Shown: positions 51,966 to 61,728 of the stretch, piece after piece | Layout of the letters: every line of letters starts with the position of its first letter | Position numbering within the stretch: the stretch's first letter is position 1 | Assembly (NCBI GenBank): GCA_910588215.1 | Contig: CAJUQJ010000004.1 | Span: 1-64,000, forward strand | Length of the DNA stretch: 64,000 bases | Direction of reading: 5' to 3' | From: an uncultured Lachnospiraceae bacterium | GTDB taxonomy: Bacteria; Bacillota; Clostridia; Lachnospirales; Lachnospiraceae | Translations under genes and position numbers: made by a program | The notes under the pieces: generated by a model | What the model was told of the DNA's origin: nothing | The model's database searches: none | Seen by the model: only the letters and a program-made list of their open reading frames with translations

Positions 51966-53933
51966 ATGGATGCAAATAAGCGTCAGCGATATGAGAAAAT
52001 ATCCATAGAACTTACCAGGCTGGTTGGCGGAAAAGAGAATATTCAGGGGGTGGCGCATTGTGCAACTCGATTAAGGATCGTTCTGAAGGACAATGATATT
52101 GCGGATTTAAAGGCGATCGAGGATGTGGATCTGGCGAAAGGCGTGTTTGTGGCCGGCGATCAGGTGCAGATCATATTCGGCGCGGGGCTGGTCAATGACG
52201 TGTATGAGGTGTTTGCGGAACACAACAATATGAAGAACATGAGCCTCAGCGATTTAAAGACGGTAGCGAACAAGAAAATGAATCCGCTGCAAAGGATCAT
52301 CAAGGCACTGTCCGATGTATTCGTGGATATCATGCCGGGTATCCTGGCGGCGGCGCTGCTGACCGGACTTTCCGGCGTATTGGGAAATCTTGACTTTGTG
52401 AAGTCCAATGATACTCTGTATGGCATTAACCGCCTGATCAACATCTCTTCCGGGGCCATTTTCGGCTTTCTGCCACTTGCGGTGGCCTACAGCGCCTGTA
52501 AGCGGTTCGGCGGACGCCCAATCCTGGGCATCGTGATCGGCTGTATCATGTTAAGTGACAGCCTGGCAAATGCCTATTCGGCGGCGCAAGGGACGGCGGA
52601 AGTCACCACGCTCCATATCTTTGGCATGGGCGTGGAACTGGTAGGATTCCAGGGCGGCATTATCGTGGCATTGCTGATGGGATTTGTGACGGCCAAATTA
52701 GACCTCTTTTTTGAAAAAAAGGTGCCGGAGGTCATCCGTCTGCTGGTATCTCCGCTGCTGACTACACTGGTGGGTGCATTGCTGCTGTTCACCGTGATCG
52801 GCCCGGTGGGCCGTGGACTTTCTTCAGGAATCACCAATGCGCTCGTATGGATGACGCAGAATCTGGGTGTGGCCGGATATGCAGTCTTCTCCGGTCTGCA
52901 GCAGCTTGTGGTCATTACAGGCCTGCACCATATATTCGGTGCGATCGAGGCACAGCTTCTGGCGGATACCGGCAGGAACTTCCTGAATCCGCTCATGTCC
53001 GTGGCCATTATCGCACAGGGCGGCGCGGTGCTTGGCTATCTGTTGATGCACAGGAAGAATGTGAAGACAAGAGAACTTTGTATTCCAAGTTTTATTTCGG
53101 TACTGTTTGGCATTACGGAACCGGCTCTGTTCGGTATTAACTTAAGGTATCGTTTCCCGATCATCGGAGGATGCATCGGCGGTGCACTGGGCGGTGTGGC
53201 CGTATATATGACGGACTTAGCGGCGGTAGGATTTGGCACCACAGTCCTTCCGGGCATCGCACTGGCGGACCCGGCGGGCAACGGCTATGTGAACTATATC
53301 ATTGCCCATGCGGTAGCCATTGCGGGCGGATTTATCATGACGCTTGTTCTGGGAAAATTCATGGATAAGACGCCGGCGGATGCGGTTCCTTCCGGTACGC
53401 AGGGATTGCCGGATGCAGGGCAGAGGGGAACGGATGCAGCACAGGGATGTCAGGAAGCAGAGCCGGAAAGCCCGGCAGAGGAAATCTTCTATGGGTATGC
53501 CAACGGGCAGCTGATCGCTATGGAAGACGTGAAGGATGAGACCTTTGCCAATAAAGTTCTGGGCGAGGGCGTAGCGGTACTGCCAACGGACGGCAGAGTG
53601 TATGCACCTGCGGACGGCATGGTAATGAGCGTCTTTGATACGAAACATGCGATATGCTTCGCCAGCAGATACGGCACGGAGATACTGATCCATATCGGTG
53701 TGGATACGGTCAATCTGCAGGGAAAATATTTCACGGCTCATGTGAAAGACGGCGACATGGTGAAAAAGGGGCAGCTTCTGATTGAATTTGATAAGGAACA
53801 GATTGAAAAAGCCGGATATGATACGGCGATTCCGATGATCTTTACGGATCTTCCGGAGGAGAAGACGCTGGAGGTATCTGCGCCCGGGCGGATGACACAG
53901 GATACACGAACGGCTATTGTGCGCAAAGTATAA
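51966..53933 (+). CDS. PTS transporter EIIBCA, glucose/sucrose superfamily
   Basis: A 655-residue phosphotransferase permease that imports and phosphorylates a sugar. The EIIB domain carries the phospho-cysteine in GVAHCATRLRI (Cys32). The EIIC domain (about residues 105-475) has about ten membrane segments and the GITEPALFGINLRYRFP motif. A Gly/Ala/Glu-rich linker leads to EIIA, with the active histidine in ILIHIGVDTVNL (about residue 576). Domain order B-C-A and the ITEPALFG motif fit sucrose-, trehalose- or beta-glucoside-type systems; the sugar is not certain. GAAGGAGGAGAAGG precedes the ATG. The HAD phosphatase downstream may work on the phosphorylated product. Confidence 0.9.
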   Translation: MDANKRQRYEKISIELTRLVGGKENIQGVAHCATRLRIVLKDNDIADLKAIEDVDLAKGVFVAGDQVQIIFGAGLVNDVYEVFAEHNNMKNMSLSDLKTVANKKMNPLQRIIKALSDVFVDIMPGILAAALLTGLSGVLGNLDFVKSNDTLYGINRLINISSGAIFGFLPLAVAYSACKRFGGRPILGIVIGCIMLSDSLANAYSAAQGTAEVTTLHIFGMGVELVGFQGGIIVALLMGFVTAKLDLFFEKKVPEVIRLLVSPLLTTLVGALLLFTVIGPVGRGLSSGITNALVWMTQNLGVAGYAVFSGLQQLVVITGLHHIFGAIEAQLLADTGRNFLNPLMSVAIIAQGGAVLGYLLMHRKNVKTRELCIPSFISVLFGITEPALFGINLRYRFPIIGGCIGGALGGVAVYMTDLAAVGFGTTVLPGIALADPAGNGYVNYIIAHAVAIAGGFIMTLVLGKFMDKTPADAVPSGTQGLPDAGQRGTDAAQGCQEAEPESPAEEIFYGYANGQLIAMEDVKDETFANKVLGEGVAVLPTDGRVYAPADGMVMSVFDTKHAICFASRYGTEILIHIGVDTVNLQGKYFTAHVKDGDMVKKGQLLIEFDKEQIEKAGYDTAIPMIFTDLPEEKTLEVSAPGRMTQDTRTAIVRKV

Positions 53934-53950
53934 ATCCTGTAAAATATAGT

Positions 53951-53965
53951 TATAGTAAACGACAT
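53951..53965 (+). promoter_or_regulatory. TATAGTAAACGACAT motif
   Basis: An exact copy of the recurring 15-base motif, 127 bases before the HAD phosphatase gene and just after the PTS gene. Confidence 0.6.
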
Positions 53966-54091
53966 ATACTGAGTGCCAGAGTGTAAAGAATTTCCATCAA
54001 GTGATAAGGGCACATTATGAAAGGCATGCAGGCAGCATGAGAGCAGTAATATAGAGTCAAAGACTGCGTGCAGCAGGAGTGAGGAAACGGC

Positions 54092-54925
54092 ATGGACAAC
54101 AAAATCATTTTTCTGGATATCGACGGAACATTGATCCTTGGATTAACCGCGCCGTCCCCGCGCACCGTGGAGGCGGTGCGCGGAGCGCGGGCGAAAGGGC
54201 ATAAAGTTTTTTTGTGCACAGGCAGGAATATGCCGATCATCGGCAGGGATATTCTGGATGTGGGATTTGACGGTATCATTGCCAGTGCAGGAAGCCATGT
54301 GGAAGTGGAGGGAAAGGTGCTCTTTGACAGTGTGCTGCCGGAGAAGACCATTCAGGAATGTCTTGCAGTCTTCCACGCACAGGGGATGTACTGCCGGATT
54401 GAAACGGCCGAAGGAATTTATACGGATCCGCAGATGGAAGCGCTGCTAAGAGCGGCGAAGCCGGATCAGAGCAATTCGGAGTTGATCCGGATGCAGAAGG
54501 AGATCGAGGCGGGGATTCCCATACGGACTTATGAAGAATATCCTCATAACGGAGCCTATAAAATATGCTTTACCAGCAGGGATCTTGTCTCGATCGAAAG
54601 GACAAAAGTATATCTGGAGGACCGCTTTGTGTATGCGGTGCATTCCTATGGCGGGAGCGCCGTCTGCTTTAATGGGGAGATCATTCCGCGGGGAATCGAC
54701 AAAGGCAAGGGCATGGAACTTGTGTGCCGACATTACGGCGTGGATCTGCAGCATACGATAGCTTTCGGTGACAGCATGAATGATCTGGAGATGCTGCAGG
54801 CGGCGGGCATCGGAGTGGCTATGGGCAATGCCTGTAAGGAGTTAAAAGCCATGGCGGATACCGCCTGCGAGACGGTCGGGGAGGATGGGATTTATCATGA
54901 ATTATGCAGAAGGGGAATTTTATAA
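54092..54925 (+). CDS. Cof-type HAD-IIB phosphatase
   Basis: A 277-residue HAD superfamily phosphatase. The nucleophile and acid aspartates are in IIFLDIDGTLI (Asp9 and Asp11). Motif II is FLCTGRN, motif III lysine is in DKGKGMEL, and motif IV is FGDSMNDLEML. The C2-type cap lies between. Such enzymes dephosphorylate sugar phosphates or cofactors in the cytoplasm. Its position after the PTS gene suggests it relieves sugar-phosphate build-up or acts on the imported sugar phosphate. GAGTGAGGAAACG precedes the ATG. Confidence 0.9.
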   Translation: MDNKIIFLDIDGTLILGLTAPSPRTVEAVRGARAKGHKVFLCTGRNMPIIGRDILDVGFDGIIASAGSHVEVEGKVLFDSVLPEKTIQECLAVFHAQGMYCRIETAEGIYTDPQMEALLRAAKPDQSNSELIRMQKEIEAGIPIRTYEEYPHNGAYKICFTSRDLVSIERTKVYLEDRFVYAVHSYGGSAVCFNGEIIPRGIDKGKGMELVCRHYGVDLQHTIAFGDSMNDLEMLQAAGIGVAMGNACKELKAMADTACETVGEDGIYHELCRRGIL

Positions 54926-54940
54926 GCATTTAAGAACGGC

Positions 54941-55420
54941 TTAAAACTCTGTATCTATATTGCAGGTTTTTAGTTCTTTGTCGTAGAGTGTCATGATGAA
55001 TTCCAGCAGCCTTTCCTGATACTCTGCATACAGAATATCTTTGGGAGGCCAGCGCATCACCATTGTAAGGCGCTGGCTGTCTGTCATTTCATAGGAAGAC
55101 AGGTAAATGTACCGGTGTCCTTTGCCTGCGTTTCTATGTTTCCTAATGAATTCATTGATCAATCCAAGTTCTTTTACATCATGCCAGGCCATTTGCCGGC
55201 GCTGCCTTCCTAAAAAGGAAAGAGTGATATTCTGCCGATCTATCGTGAGAACAGAGGCGTTTTCGCGAAAAACAAGACCGAAAATAAGAAAAAAAGAAAG
55301 AAAAACAATAGTTTCCGTCCACATGGCATGGATGAAATAGAAGATTCCGAAGATGCCGAAGAAAATAGAGACAGCACCGGAGACAAAGGCTTTTGTTTTG
55401 TTGACTGTGCAGTGTATCAT
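54941..55420 (-). CDS. Small membrane protein with PH-like domain, unknown function
   Basis: A 159-residue protein with two membrane segments near the N-terminus (GAVSIFFGIFGIFYFI and TIVFLSFFLIFGLVF) and a cytoplasmic region with strands LTIDRQNITLSFLGRQRRQM and a following helix, an arrangement like bacterial PH-domain proteins (inference). AAAGGAG fits the ATG at 55420; the ATG at 55429 is too close. It ends near the HAD stop on the other strand. No function can be assigned. Confidence 0.6.
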   Translation of the reverse strand: MIHCTVNKTKAFVSGAVSIFFGIFGIFYFIHAMWTETIVFLSFFLIFGLVFRENASVLTIDRQNITLSFLGRQRRQMAWHDVKELGLINEFIRKHRNAGKGHRYIYLSSYEMTDSQRLTMVMRWPPKDILYAEYQERLLEFIMTLYDKELKTCNIDTEF

Positions 55421-55438
55421 TACAACCATACTCCTTTC

Positions 55439-57895
55439 TCAGTCTATAGTTTGGCGGGCCGTACGGCTCAGATGTTCTTTGCGATAGGCTCCTGGTGTTG
55501 TTTCCTTATATTTTTTGAAAATGCGTATATAATTCCGCGAGGAACCAAACCCACATTCAATACTGATATCATTGATTGTCTTGTTCGTGCTCTGTAACAG
55601 ATCAATAGATTTCTCCAGGCGATATTCATTGACATATTCAAATAATTTTTTCCCAAGACTTTTACTGAAAATGGTGCTGAGATAATTAGGTGCAATTTTT
55701 AAGTGCTCGGCAAGTTCCTCCAAGGACAGGTCCGGATTTTCGTAATGTACTTTGATATATTCCAAAGCGGATACAATATAGGGATTGCGCTGCTTTTTGA
55801 GAATTTCAGAGAAATCCTCACAGAGTATATCGATGGATTTACGGACAGTCTGCCGCATTTCAGCGGAGGAAATATCGCTGTCTATCTCTATGGACGTATT
55901 ACCGTATACGTCGGACAGTTCGCTGGCATTCACAAACGGATAAGAGATCATATTGTCGATGAGCGCGCTTATAAGGCGCTTGCTGTTTTCATATTGGTTC
56001 TGGTATGAGTCATCCTTGAAGATGTCCGTAATGGTCCTGTCGACCAGCGTGGAAACATCCCTGGATTTATTTTCATATATAAGTTGTGTGATCTGCGAAG
56101 CTCTGCGGTCAATAAGACTATAGAACGCATCCTCTGCGAATGGCGCAGGAGAATCCGAGGCATCCGCAGAGGATGCGGATTTCTCCGGTGAACTTTTTGA
56201 AGCAGCATTCGCTGTAATTACAGGCAGAACCTTTCGCCGGGATTCACTATGTGCGTCTGCCTGGCTGGATTTATGGTATAGGCTGCTTTGCGCTTCACTG
56301 TAAGAAAAAGGCAGATCTAAGATAGAGGTATACATATGTCCGAAGGAAATATCCAACGGGAGATTGGCAAATTCAAAGCTTTTATTCAGAAGTACGGTAA
56401 GATCGTTTATTTTTGCTTTACCTTTTGCGATGGATGTCTGAAAGGCAAAAGAAACGATTACGGCAAAACTGGAACCTCCGGAGACAAAGCAGAAGGCATT
56501 GCAGGTATTTTTGGCTTTAAATTTCTTAAAAGTTGTGTTTATCAGGTTCAGAATCCGATAACGATCCTCTACATCCAGATGATCGGCGCTGGAATAATGG
56601 ATAATGCCGGCGACATAGATGTCATGCGGTGTGAAACCGAAGCTGGTATTGCTTAAAGTAATCTGAATCGTTTCCATATCAGCGTGCTGCCCGGTGATGA
56701 GAAGCGAGAAGAGCGCAGAAACCGCCTCTGTCGAAGTAGAGGAGACGATTTCGGTCAGCGTTTGATTTTCTTTGGCAAGGGCGATGATTTTTTCTTTCAA
56801 CAGCGGCAGTGTAACGGCGGACTGTGCAGCGTCGTTACACCGCGGGATCAAGGCGGAGAGCAGTTCGGCGGCCGGTCTGCGGAAACACAGATAGAATGCC
56901 GCGGTGGACAGACTGATGAGCAGCAGCGCCGCGAAAGCGGAAAGCAAGTAAATGTAACGATTGTTCCTGATATCACCGGCCAGATAATTCTGACCAACTT
57001 CCAGGACATATTGCCAGCGGAGCACGTCCGAACTGCAGTAGATCAGGTAAGAATCGTTCCTTTTGTCAATGCTGGACGGGGCGGAGGCCAGACGGTGCAG
57101 AGTGTCCCGTGTAATTTCCTTGTCGGTTTTTTTGTTTGTAAACAGCAGAACGCTGTGGGGATCGTAGACGCTGACGCGGTAAGGATCCAGGAACCGATAA
57201 GAATCATAGATAGAAGAAGCAAAACGGTCAATATCCAGAATTACAAATACCGTGGAATGAGCCTGTCCGGAGAGCGTCGTCAGATCTTTGGCAATGATAA
57301 TAGAATCTTCATAACGAAACATGAAAGTGTGGTGTCCGCTGACCGCAATCTGGCTCTTTTCTATAATATTGCTGTTGTAGTCGTATATGATGTCGTTAAA
57401 ATAAGCATTCTGGGACTCACTTTCCTCAATGCCAGATGGGGTTACGACCGTTAAGTCTGTAATACATGTATCGGTGGAGGATGCATAAATAAAGGAAGAA
57501 ATAATATAATCGGAGCTTTTTGTAAAGGCTGCAAGAAGATCGCGCAGTCTGATCAGAAGCATATTATCGGCCAGATATTGTTTCGAGGAGAAAGAGAAAC
57601 CGATAAATTCAGGAGAACTGAACAATGTCTCCATGGGTTCGTCAAGATTGTTCCGGTACAGATTGTCAATAATATCCGGAAAAGGGGTAAGAAGATCTTT
57701 CAATATCGCTGCGCCGAAATCCGGATTGTTCTTTTTAATAGTTTTTGAAGTCTGGCTTATGAGAAACATCAAGAGAGCGGCAAAAAGCAGCAGGAAAAGA
57801 AACAGGAAGAAAACCAGCCTGTTAAATGCTTTTTGCGGGGAAGAAGCTTCGGATGATGAGAGGGTTGTTTTTTTCTTTTTCGCGGTGTGTTTCAT
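55439..57895 (-). CDS. Membrane-bound AraC family regulator with extracellular sensor
   Basis: An 818-residue regulator. A membrane segment near residues 25-45 (VFFLFLFLLLFAALLMFLIS) starts an extracellular Cache-like domain of about 250 residues, and a second segment (LLSAFAALLLISLSTAAFYL) returns to the cytoplasm. A long linker follows, and the C-terminus is an AraC double helix-turn-helix (LSLEELAEHLKIAPNYLSTI and INDISIECGFGSSRNYIRIF). It joins sensing and DNA binding in one chain, so no kinase partner is needed. The start at 57895 is preceded by AAAGAGG. It is divergent from the peptide-type ABC operon and probably controls it. Confidence 0.85.
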   Translation of the reverse strand: MKHTAKKKKTTLSSSEASSPQKAFNRLVFFLFLFLLLFAALLMFLISQTSKTIKKNNPDFGAAILKDLLTPFPDIIDNLYRNNLDEPMETLFSSPEFIGFSFSSKQYLADNMLLIRLRDLLAAFTKSSDYIISSFIYASSTDTCITDLTVVTPSGIEESESQNAYFNDIIYDYNSNIIEKSQIAVSGHHTFMFRYEDSIIIAKDLTTLSGQAHSTVFVILDIDRFASSIYDSYRFLDPYRVSVYDPHSVLLFTNKKTDKEITRDTLHRLASAPSSIDKRNDSYLIYCSSDVLRWQYVLEVGQNYLAGDIRNNRYIYLLSAFAALLLISLSTAAFYLCFRRPAAELLSALIPRCNDAAQSAVTLPLLKEKIIALAKENQTLTEIVSSTSTEAVSALFSLLITGQHADMETIQITLSNTSFGFTPHDIYVAGIIHYSSADHLDVEDRYRILNLINTTFKKFKAKNTCNAFCFVSGGSSFAVIVSFAFQTSIAKGKAKINDLTVLLNKSFEFANLPLDISFGHMYTSILDLPFSYSEAQSSLYHKSSQADAHSESRRKVLPVITANAASKSSPEKSASSADASDSPAPFAEDAFYSLIDRRASQITQLIYENKSRDVSTLVDRTITDIFKDDSYQNQYENSKRLISALIDNMISYPFVNASELSDVYGNTSIEIDSDISSAEMRQTVRKSIDILCEDFSEILKKQRNPYIVSALEYIKVHYENPDLSLEELAEHLKIAPNYLSTIFSKSLGKKLFEYVNEYRLEKSIDLLQSTNKTINDISIECGFGSSRNYIRIFKKYKETTPGAYRKEHLSRTARQTID

Positions 57896-57943
57896 GTTGA
57901 CCTCTTTCTGTTTAAATAAGTGCATGATAAGAAAAAAATGTCA

Positions 57944-57972
57944 TTGACATTGCTCCTGCCATTATTATATCT
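57944..57972 (+). promoter_or_regulatory. Candidate promoter of the peptide-type ABC operon
   Basis: TTGACA near 57944 is followed after 16 or 17 bases by TATATC/ATATCT. It faces the binding-protein gene about 200 bases on. The 248-base divergent region is AT-rich and otherwise carries only short palindromes such as AATATTAAATATT. Confidence 0.35.
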
Positions 57973-58173
57973 AACGGAAACTACGCTTCAATGTCCAATA
58001 TTAAATATTATTACCATATATTCAGAAATCGGAAAATAAAGCCACTACTTGAAAAATGAAAAATTGATAATTGGATGTACAGGCGGTAGATTTAAGAAGA
58101 AGACAGCGCACGAAAAGAGCTGAAAATTAAGAACCAACTATTTTACAAGAAGAACAGAAAGGAAAACAAAAAA

Positions 58174-59799
58174 ATGAAGAAACAACTATTATCTACATTA
58201 TTAGCCATCGGGATGGCGGTTTCTTTTACGGCATGCGGAGGTGCGGGCGCATCCTCAGGAAGTTCGGGGAGCGGTTCGGACGGCAGCCAAGCCGGTACGG
58301 GGAGCGGTGAAATGGCAGAGACGGAGACAGCGGGCAGAACATTGACGGTTGGAGTAAGTACGGCGCCGCAGAATATCTCTCCGTTTACAAATTTTACGAA
58401 CAGGCAGCCTGTGGTGCCATATCTTTATGAAACGCTGATGATAAGGGACGGTGATAATACCATGTACGGGGTTATTGCGAAAGACTGGTCCACAGAAGAT
58501 AACATCACATATGATATTAACATTTATGATTATGTTTATGACACGAACGGCAATCAGATCAAAGCGGAAGATGTGGTCTTCTCTCTGGAACATGCAAGAG
58601 ACGATGCGGCCAATACATGGATCGATAGTTGTGAAGCGACCGGCGAATACAGTGTACGTTTGACGCTGGTAGACGATGCGGTCAGTACGTTCCCAACAGC
58701 GATCGACCGCGCGCCGATTGTCAGTAAGGCTTCTTATGAAGCGAGTGAGGATTCCATGGCGACCACATCTGCCAGTTCGGCGCCTTATATGGTGACGGAT
58801 TTTGTGCCGAATACTTCCATTACCTTTGAGAAGAATCCCAATTACTGGCAGACGGATGAGAATCTGCAGAATCTTCTTTATAAAGAATCTACCGTTGACA
58901 AATTAGTCTATACGAAGATCAGCGAGGCGGCGCAGCAGACGATCGCACTGGAGACAGGATCGGTTGATGTGTTTTATGGTCTGGCGAACACAGAAGTTGC
59001 CAATTTTATTGAAGGCGGGCGCGACGCCGATAACTTCACCTCACTTGGCTATGCTTCGCCGACCAGCTATATATTCTATTATGCGAATCAGGGTATCTGT
59101 GCAGAAGATATGGATCTGCGTTTTGCGATCGCCCATGCGATCGATAAAGAGGCCATTATACAAGGAGCGTTCGATGGTATGGCGAAGAAGCCTACTTATA
59201 TGGGAGCGCCGGATGGCATGAGTGACCTGACGCCTGCCAGTGCAAGTGATGATTATTTCAAGTATGATCAGGAACTTGCGAAGGAATATCTTGCAAAGTC
59301 CGGTTACAATGGGGAAAAGATCAGACTTTTAGTTCCGAATGAGGATAATCATAACAGAATATCCGCAATTGTTCAGGGACAGCTTATGGCGGTAGGTATA
59401 GACTGCGAAATCCAGTCCTATGACAATGCAATGTTCCAGGCGAGTTTTGGAGACGGATCGGCATGGGATATCGCGGTCTGCCAGATGGGTATGAGCGATG
59501 TGGCGTTTGTATGGACTTTCCTGTCTTATGATCTGGCGGGCGGTGAAGCAGGCGCACTGGGCATGGCAGTCAAGGATGAGAAACTGAAGGAAGTGCTCAG
59601 TACGGTTATGACAGTCGGCAGCCATGACGATGAAAACGCTACTGTGGCAAGCAATTATATCAATGAGATGTGCTATGGACAGAATCTGCTCAGCACAACG
59701 CAGTATACGGTGTACCGTAAAGATCTCGGCGCAGTTGAAATACCGCTGCTGAGCATGTCTGCGGCGGAGCGGTTTGTACCCTGTACAATATTTGAATAA
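58174..59799 (+). CDS. ABC transporter substrate-binding lipoprotein, family 5 (peptide/nickel type)
   Basis: A 541-residue lipoprotein with lipobox SFTAC (cysteine near residue 21), a Ser/Gly-rich linker and a family 5 binding domain (VPYLYETLMIRDGDNTMYGV; FEKNPNYW). It binds peptides, or sugars in some subgroups, outside the cell for the permeases downstream. AGAAAGGAAAAC precedes the ATG. It is the first gene of a complete five-gene operon and is followed by a strong hairpin that would favour its expression over the rest. Confidence 0.9.
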   Translation: MKKQLLSTLLAIGMAVSFTACGGAGASSGSSGSGSDGSQAGTGSGEMAETETAGRTLTVGVSTAPQNISPFTNFTNRQPVVPYLYETLMIRDGDNTMYGVIAKDWSTEDNITYDINIYDYVYDTNGNQIKAEDVVFSLEHARDDAANTWIDSCEATGEYSVRLTLVDDAVSTFPTAIDRAPIVSKASYEASEDSMATTSASSAPYMVTDFVPNTSITFEKNPNYWQTDENLQNLLYKESTVDKLVYTKISEAAQQTIALETGSVDVFYGLANTEVANFIEGGRDADNFTSLGYASPTSYIFYYANQGICAEDMDLRFAIAHAIDKEAIIQGAFDGMAKKPTYMGAPDGMSDLTPASASDDYFKYDQELAKEYLAKSGYNGEKIRLLVPNEDNHNRISAIVQGQLMAVGIDCEIQSYDNAMFQASFGDGSAWDIAVCQMGMSDVAFVWTFLSYDLAGGEAGALGMAVKDEKLKEVLSTVMTVGSHDDENATVASNYINEMCYGQNLLSTTQYTVYRKDLGAVEIPLLSMSAAERFVPCTIFE

Positions 59800-59821
59800 G
59801 AAGGCTGCGATTTTGACGATT

Positions 59822-59849
59822 CCTGTCTCGGTGAGGGCACTGAGACAGG
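59822..59849 (+). other. mRNA hairpin between binding protein and permease genes
   Basis: CCTGTCTCGGTG and CACTGAGACAGG form a 12-base stem with one G-T pair and a four-base loop. There is no T-tract, so it probably protects the upstream message from decay and does not terminate. Confidence 0.7.
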
Positions 59850-59886
59850 AGCAGAAGATCATACACTGTGTAGAGGAGGGTGAAAA

Positions 59887-60849
59887 TTGGCTAAATATAT
59901 TGTGAAACGACTTTTGTGGATGATTCCTATCGTTCTGGGAATTGTCCTGTTGATCTTTACGATCATGCATCTGGTGCCAGGCGATCCCGCCCGGATGATC
60001 CTGGGTGTGACGGCAACTCCTGAAGAAATTGAAGCGCTGCGGCACAAACTTGGACTTGATCAGTCTTTTTTTGTACAGCTTGCGAATTATATCAGCGGTT
60101 TGTTTTTCCACTTTGATATGGGCAACTCTTATGTGACGGGCGTGTCTATCACGCAGGATGTTCTTTCCAGGTTACCGAGAACCTTTGGGCTGGGTATGAT
60201 CAGTATGCTTGTTTCCTTTGTACTCGGGATTCTGCTGGGCATTCTGGCCGGTACGCATCAGAACAGATGGCAGGACCGTATGTGTATGATCATTGCGCTT
60301 GTGGGTGTCTCGATGCCGGCATTCTGGCTGGCGCTGATGCTGGTGCTGCTGTTTGCTGTAAAGCTTCAGTGGCTGCCGGCAGGCGGGATGGGAAGCCTTA
60401 AATACTATATTTTGCCTGCTCTTGCCTCTTCCTTTGGCGGTATTGCAGGAATTGCCAGACAGACCAGATCCAGTGTATTGGAAGTCATCCGTGCCGATTA
60501 TGTGACGACTGCGCGGTCAAAAGGATTGAAGGAGAAGGAGGTTGTTTTGAAGCATATTCTTCCCAACGCGCTGATTCCGATCATTACGGTGGCTGGCGCC
60601 TCGTTTGCCGGTGTGTTTGGCGGATCGATCATCATTGAGACGGTATTCAGCATTAACGGGATTGGACTCTATATGATGTCCGGCATTACCAGCCGTGATT
60701 ATCCGGTCGTGCAGGGATGCGTTGTCATACTGGGGATCATCTTCAGCTTGTGTATGCTGCTGGTTGATATAGCATACGCTTTTGTGGATCCGAGGATCAA
60801 GGCACAGTATGAAGGTGAGTCGAAGAAAAAGGGAGGAGCGAAGGCGTAA
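59887..60849 (+). CDS. ABC transporter permease, DppB/OppB type
   Basis: A 320-residue permease with six predicted membrane segments (LLWMIPIVLGIVLLIFTIM first). HLVPGDPARMILG is the conserved outer loop of DppB proteins, and RADYVTTARSKGLKEKEVVL is the ATPase-contacting loop. The start codon is TTG with GAGGAGGG upstream. It overlaps the next gene by one base. Confidence 0.9.
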   Translation: MAKYIVKRLLWMIPIVLGIVLLIFTIMHLVPGDPARMILGVTATPEEIEALRHKLGLDQSFFVQLANYISGLFFHFDMGNSYVTGVSITQDVLSRLPRTFGLGMISMLVSFVLGILLGILAGTHQNRWQDRMCMIIALVGVSMPAFWLALMLVLLFAVKLQWLPAGGMGSLKYYILPALASSFGGIAGIARQTRSSVLEVIRADYVTTARSKGLKEKEVVLKHILPNALIPIITVAGASFAGVFGGSIIIETVFSINGIGLYMMSGITSRDYPVVQGCVVILGIIFSLCMLLVDIAYAFVDPRIKAQYEGESKKKGGAKA

Positions 60850-61715
60850 TGGCAAAACAAATGAGAATAAAAAGGAACAGCCAGTTTCTGGATATTATGC
60901 ACAGGTTATCAAAGAACAAAGCAGCCATGGCGGGTCTTGTCCTGATTATAATAGAAGTTTTGCTGGCGGTTTTTGCAAAATTCATTGTACCTTACGACTG
61001 GAACGCGATCGATATCGCAAATGCAAATTCTTTTCCGTCTCTGCAGCATCTGATGGGTACAGACGAACTGGGGCGAGATATTTTCAGCCGTATTATTTAT
61101 GGGGCGAGATATTCTTTGTCTATCGGCATCTTTGCGACATTGATCACAACCGTCATAGGTACTTTTATCGGCGCTGTCGTGGGATATTATGGCGGCACAT
61201 TTGACAATATCATCATGAGAATACTTGATGTGATTCAGGCAATGCCGCCGATTCTTTTTAATATCTGTATTGCTACGGCATTGGGATCCGGATTTATGAA
61301 TACATTGGTGGCGCTTGCGGTCGGAGGCATTCCCGGGGCTGTCAGGCTTGTGCGTGGATCGGTCATGTCCATCAGGAAAGTAGAGTATTTGGAATCTGCG
61401 GATTCCATTAACTGCAGTAAGATGAGAACGATTTTTGTACATGTCCTGCCCAACGCGATATCGCCTTCTATCGTATCGGCGACCATGAATGTAGCAAACT
61501 TAATCCTTACAGCAGCCAGCCTGAGTTTTATCGGCCTGGGTGTCCAGGCTCCGACACCTGAGTGGGGTGCCATGCTTTCCGCATCCAGGAATTATATCAG
61601 AAACTATCCGTATATGGTATTGTTTCCGGGGCTTGCCATTGCGATCACGGTTCTTGCGCTGAATATGCTCGGCGACGGTCTGCGGGACGCGTTGGATCCG
61701 AAGCTGAAGGATTAA
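60849..61715 (+). CDS. ABC transporter permease, DppC/OppC type
   Basis: A 288-residue permease partner. LMGTDELGRDIFSRIIYGAR is the family hallmark of DppC proteins, and the loop EYLESADSINCSKMRTIFVH contacts the ATPases. The start overlaps the stop of the preceding gene (TAATG), so translation is coupled. It completes the membrane channel. Confidence 0.92.
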   Translation: MAKQMRIKRNSQFLDIMHRLSKNKAAMAGLVLIIIEVLLAVFAKFIVPYDWNAIDIANANSFPSLQHLMGTDELGRDIFSRIIYGARYSLSIGIFATLITTVIGTFIGAVVGYYGGTFDNIIMRILDVIQAMPPILFNICIATALGSGFMNTLVALAVGGIPGAVRLVRGSVMSIRKVEYLESADSINCSKMRTIFVHVLPNAISPSIVSATMNVANLILTAASLSFIGLGVQAPTPEWGAMLSASRNYIRNYPYMVLFPGLAIAITVLALNMLGDGLRDALDPKLKD

Positions 61716-61728
61716 AGGGGGAGAGGAC

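Noticed and set aside
27572..53965. The 15-base motif as a simple -10 promoter element
   Set aside because: Only the copy at 51483 has a plausible -35 box at the right distance, and the copy at 27572 would point into the end of the lacI-type gene.
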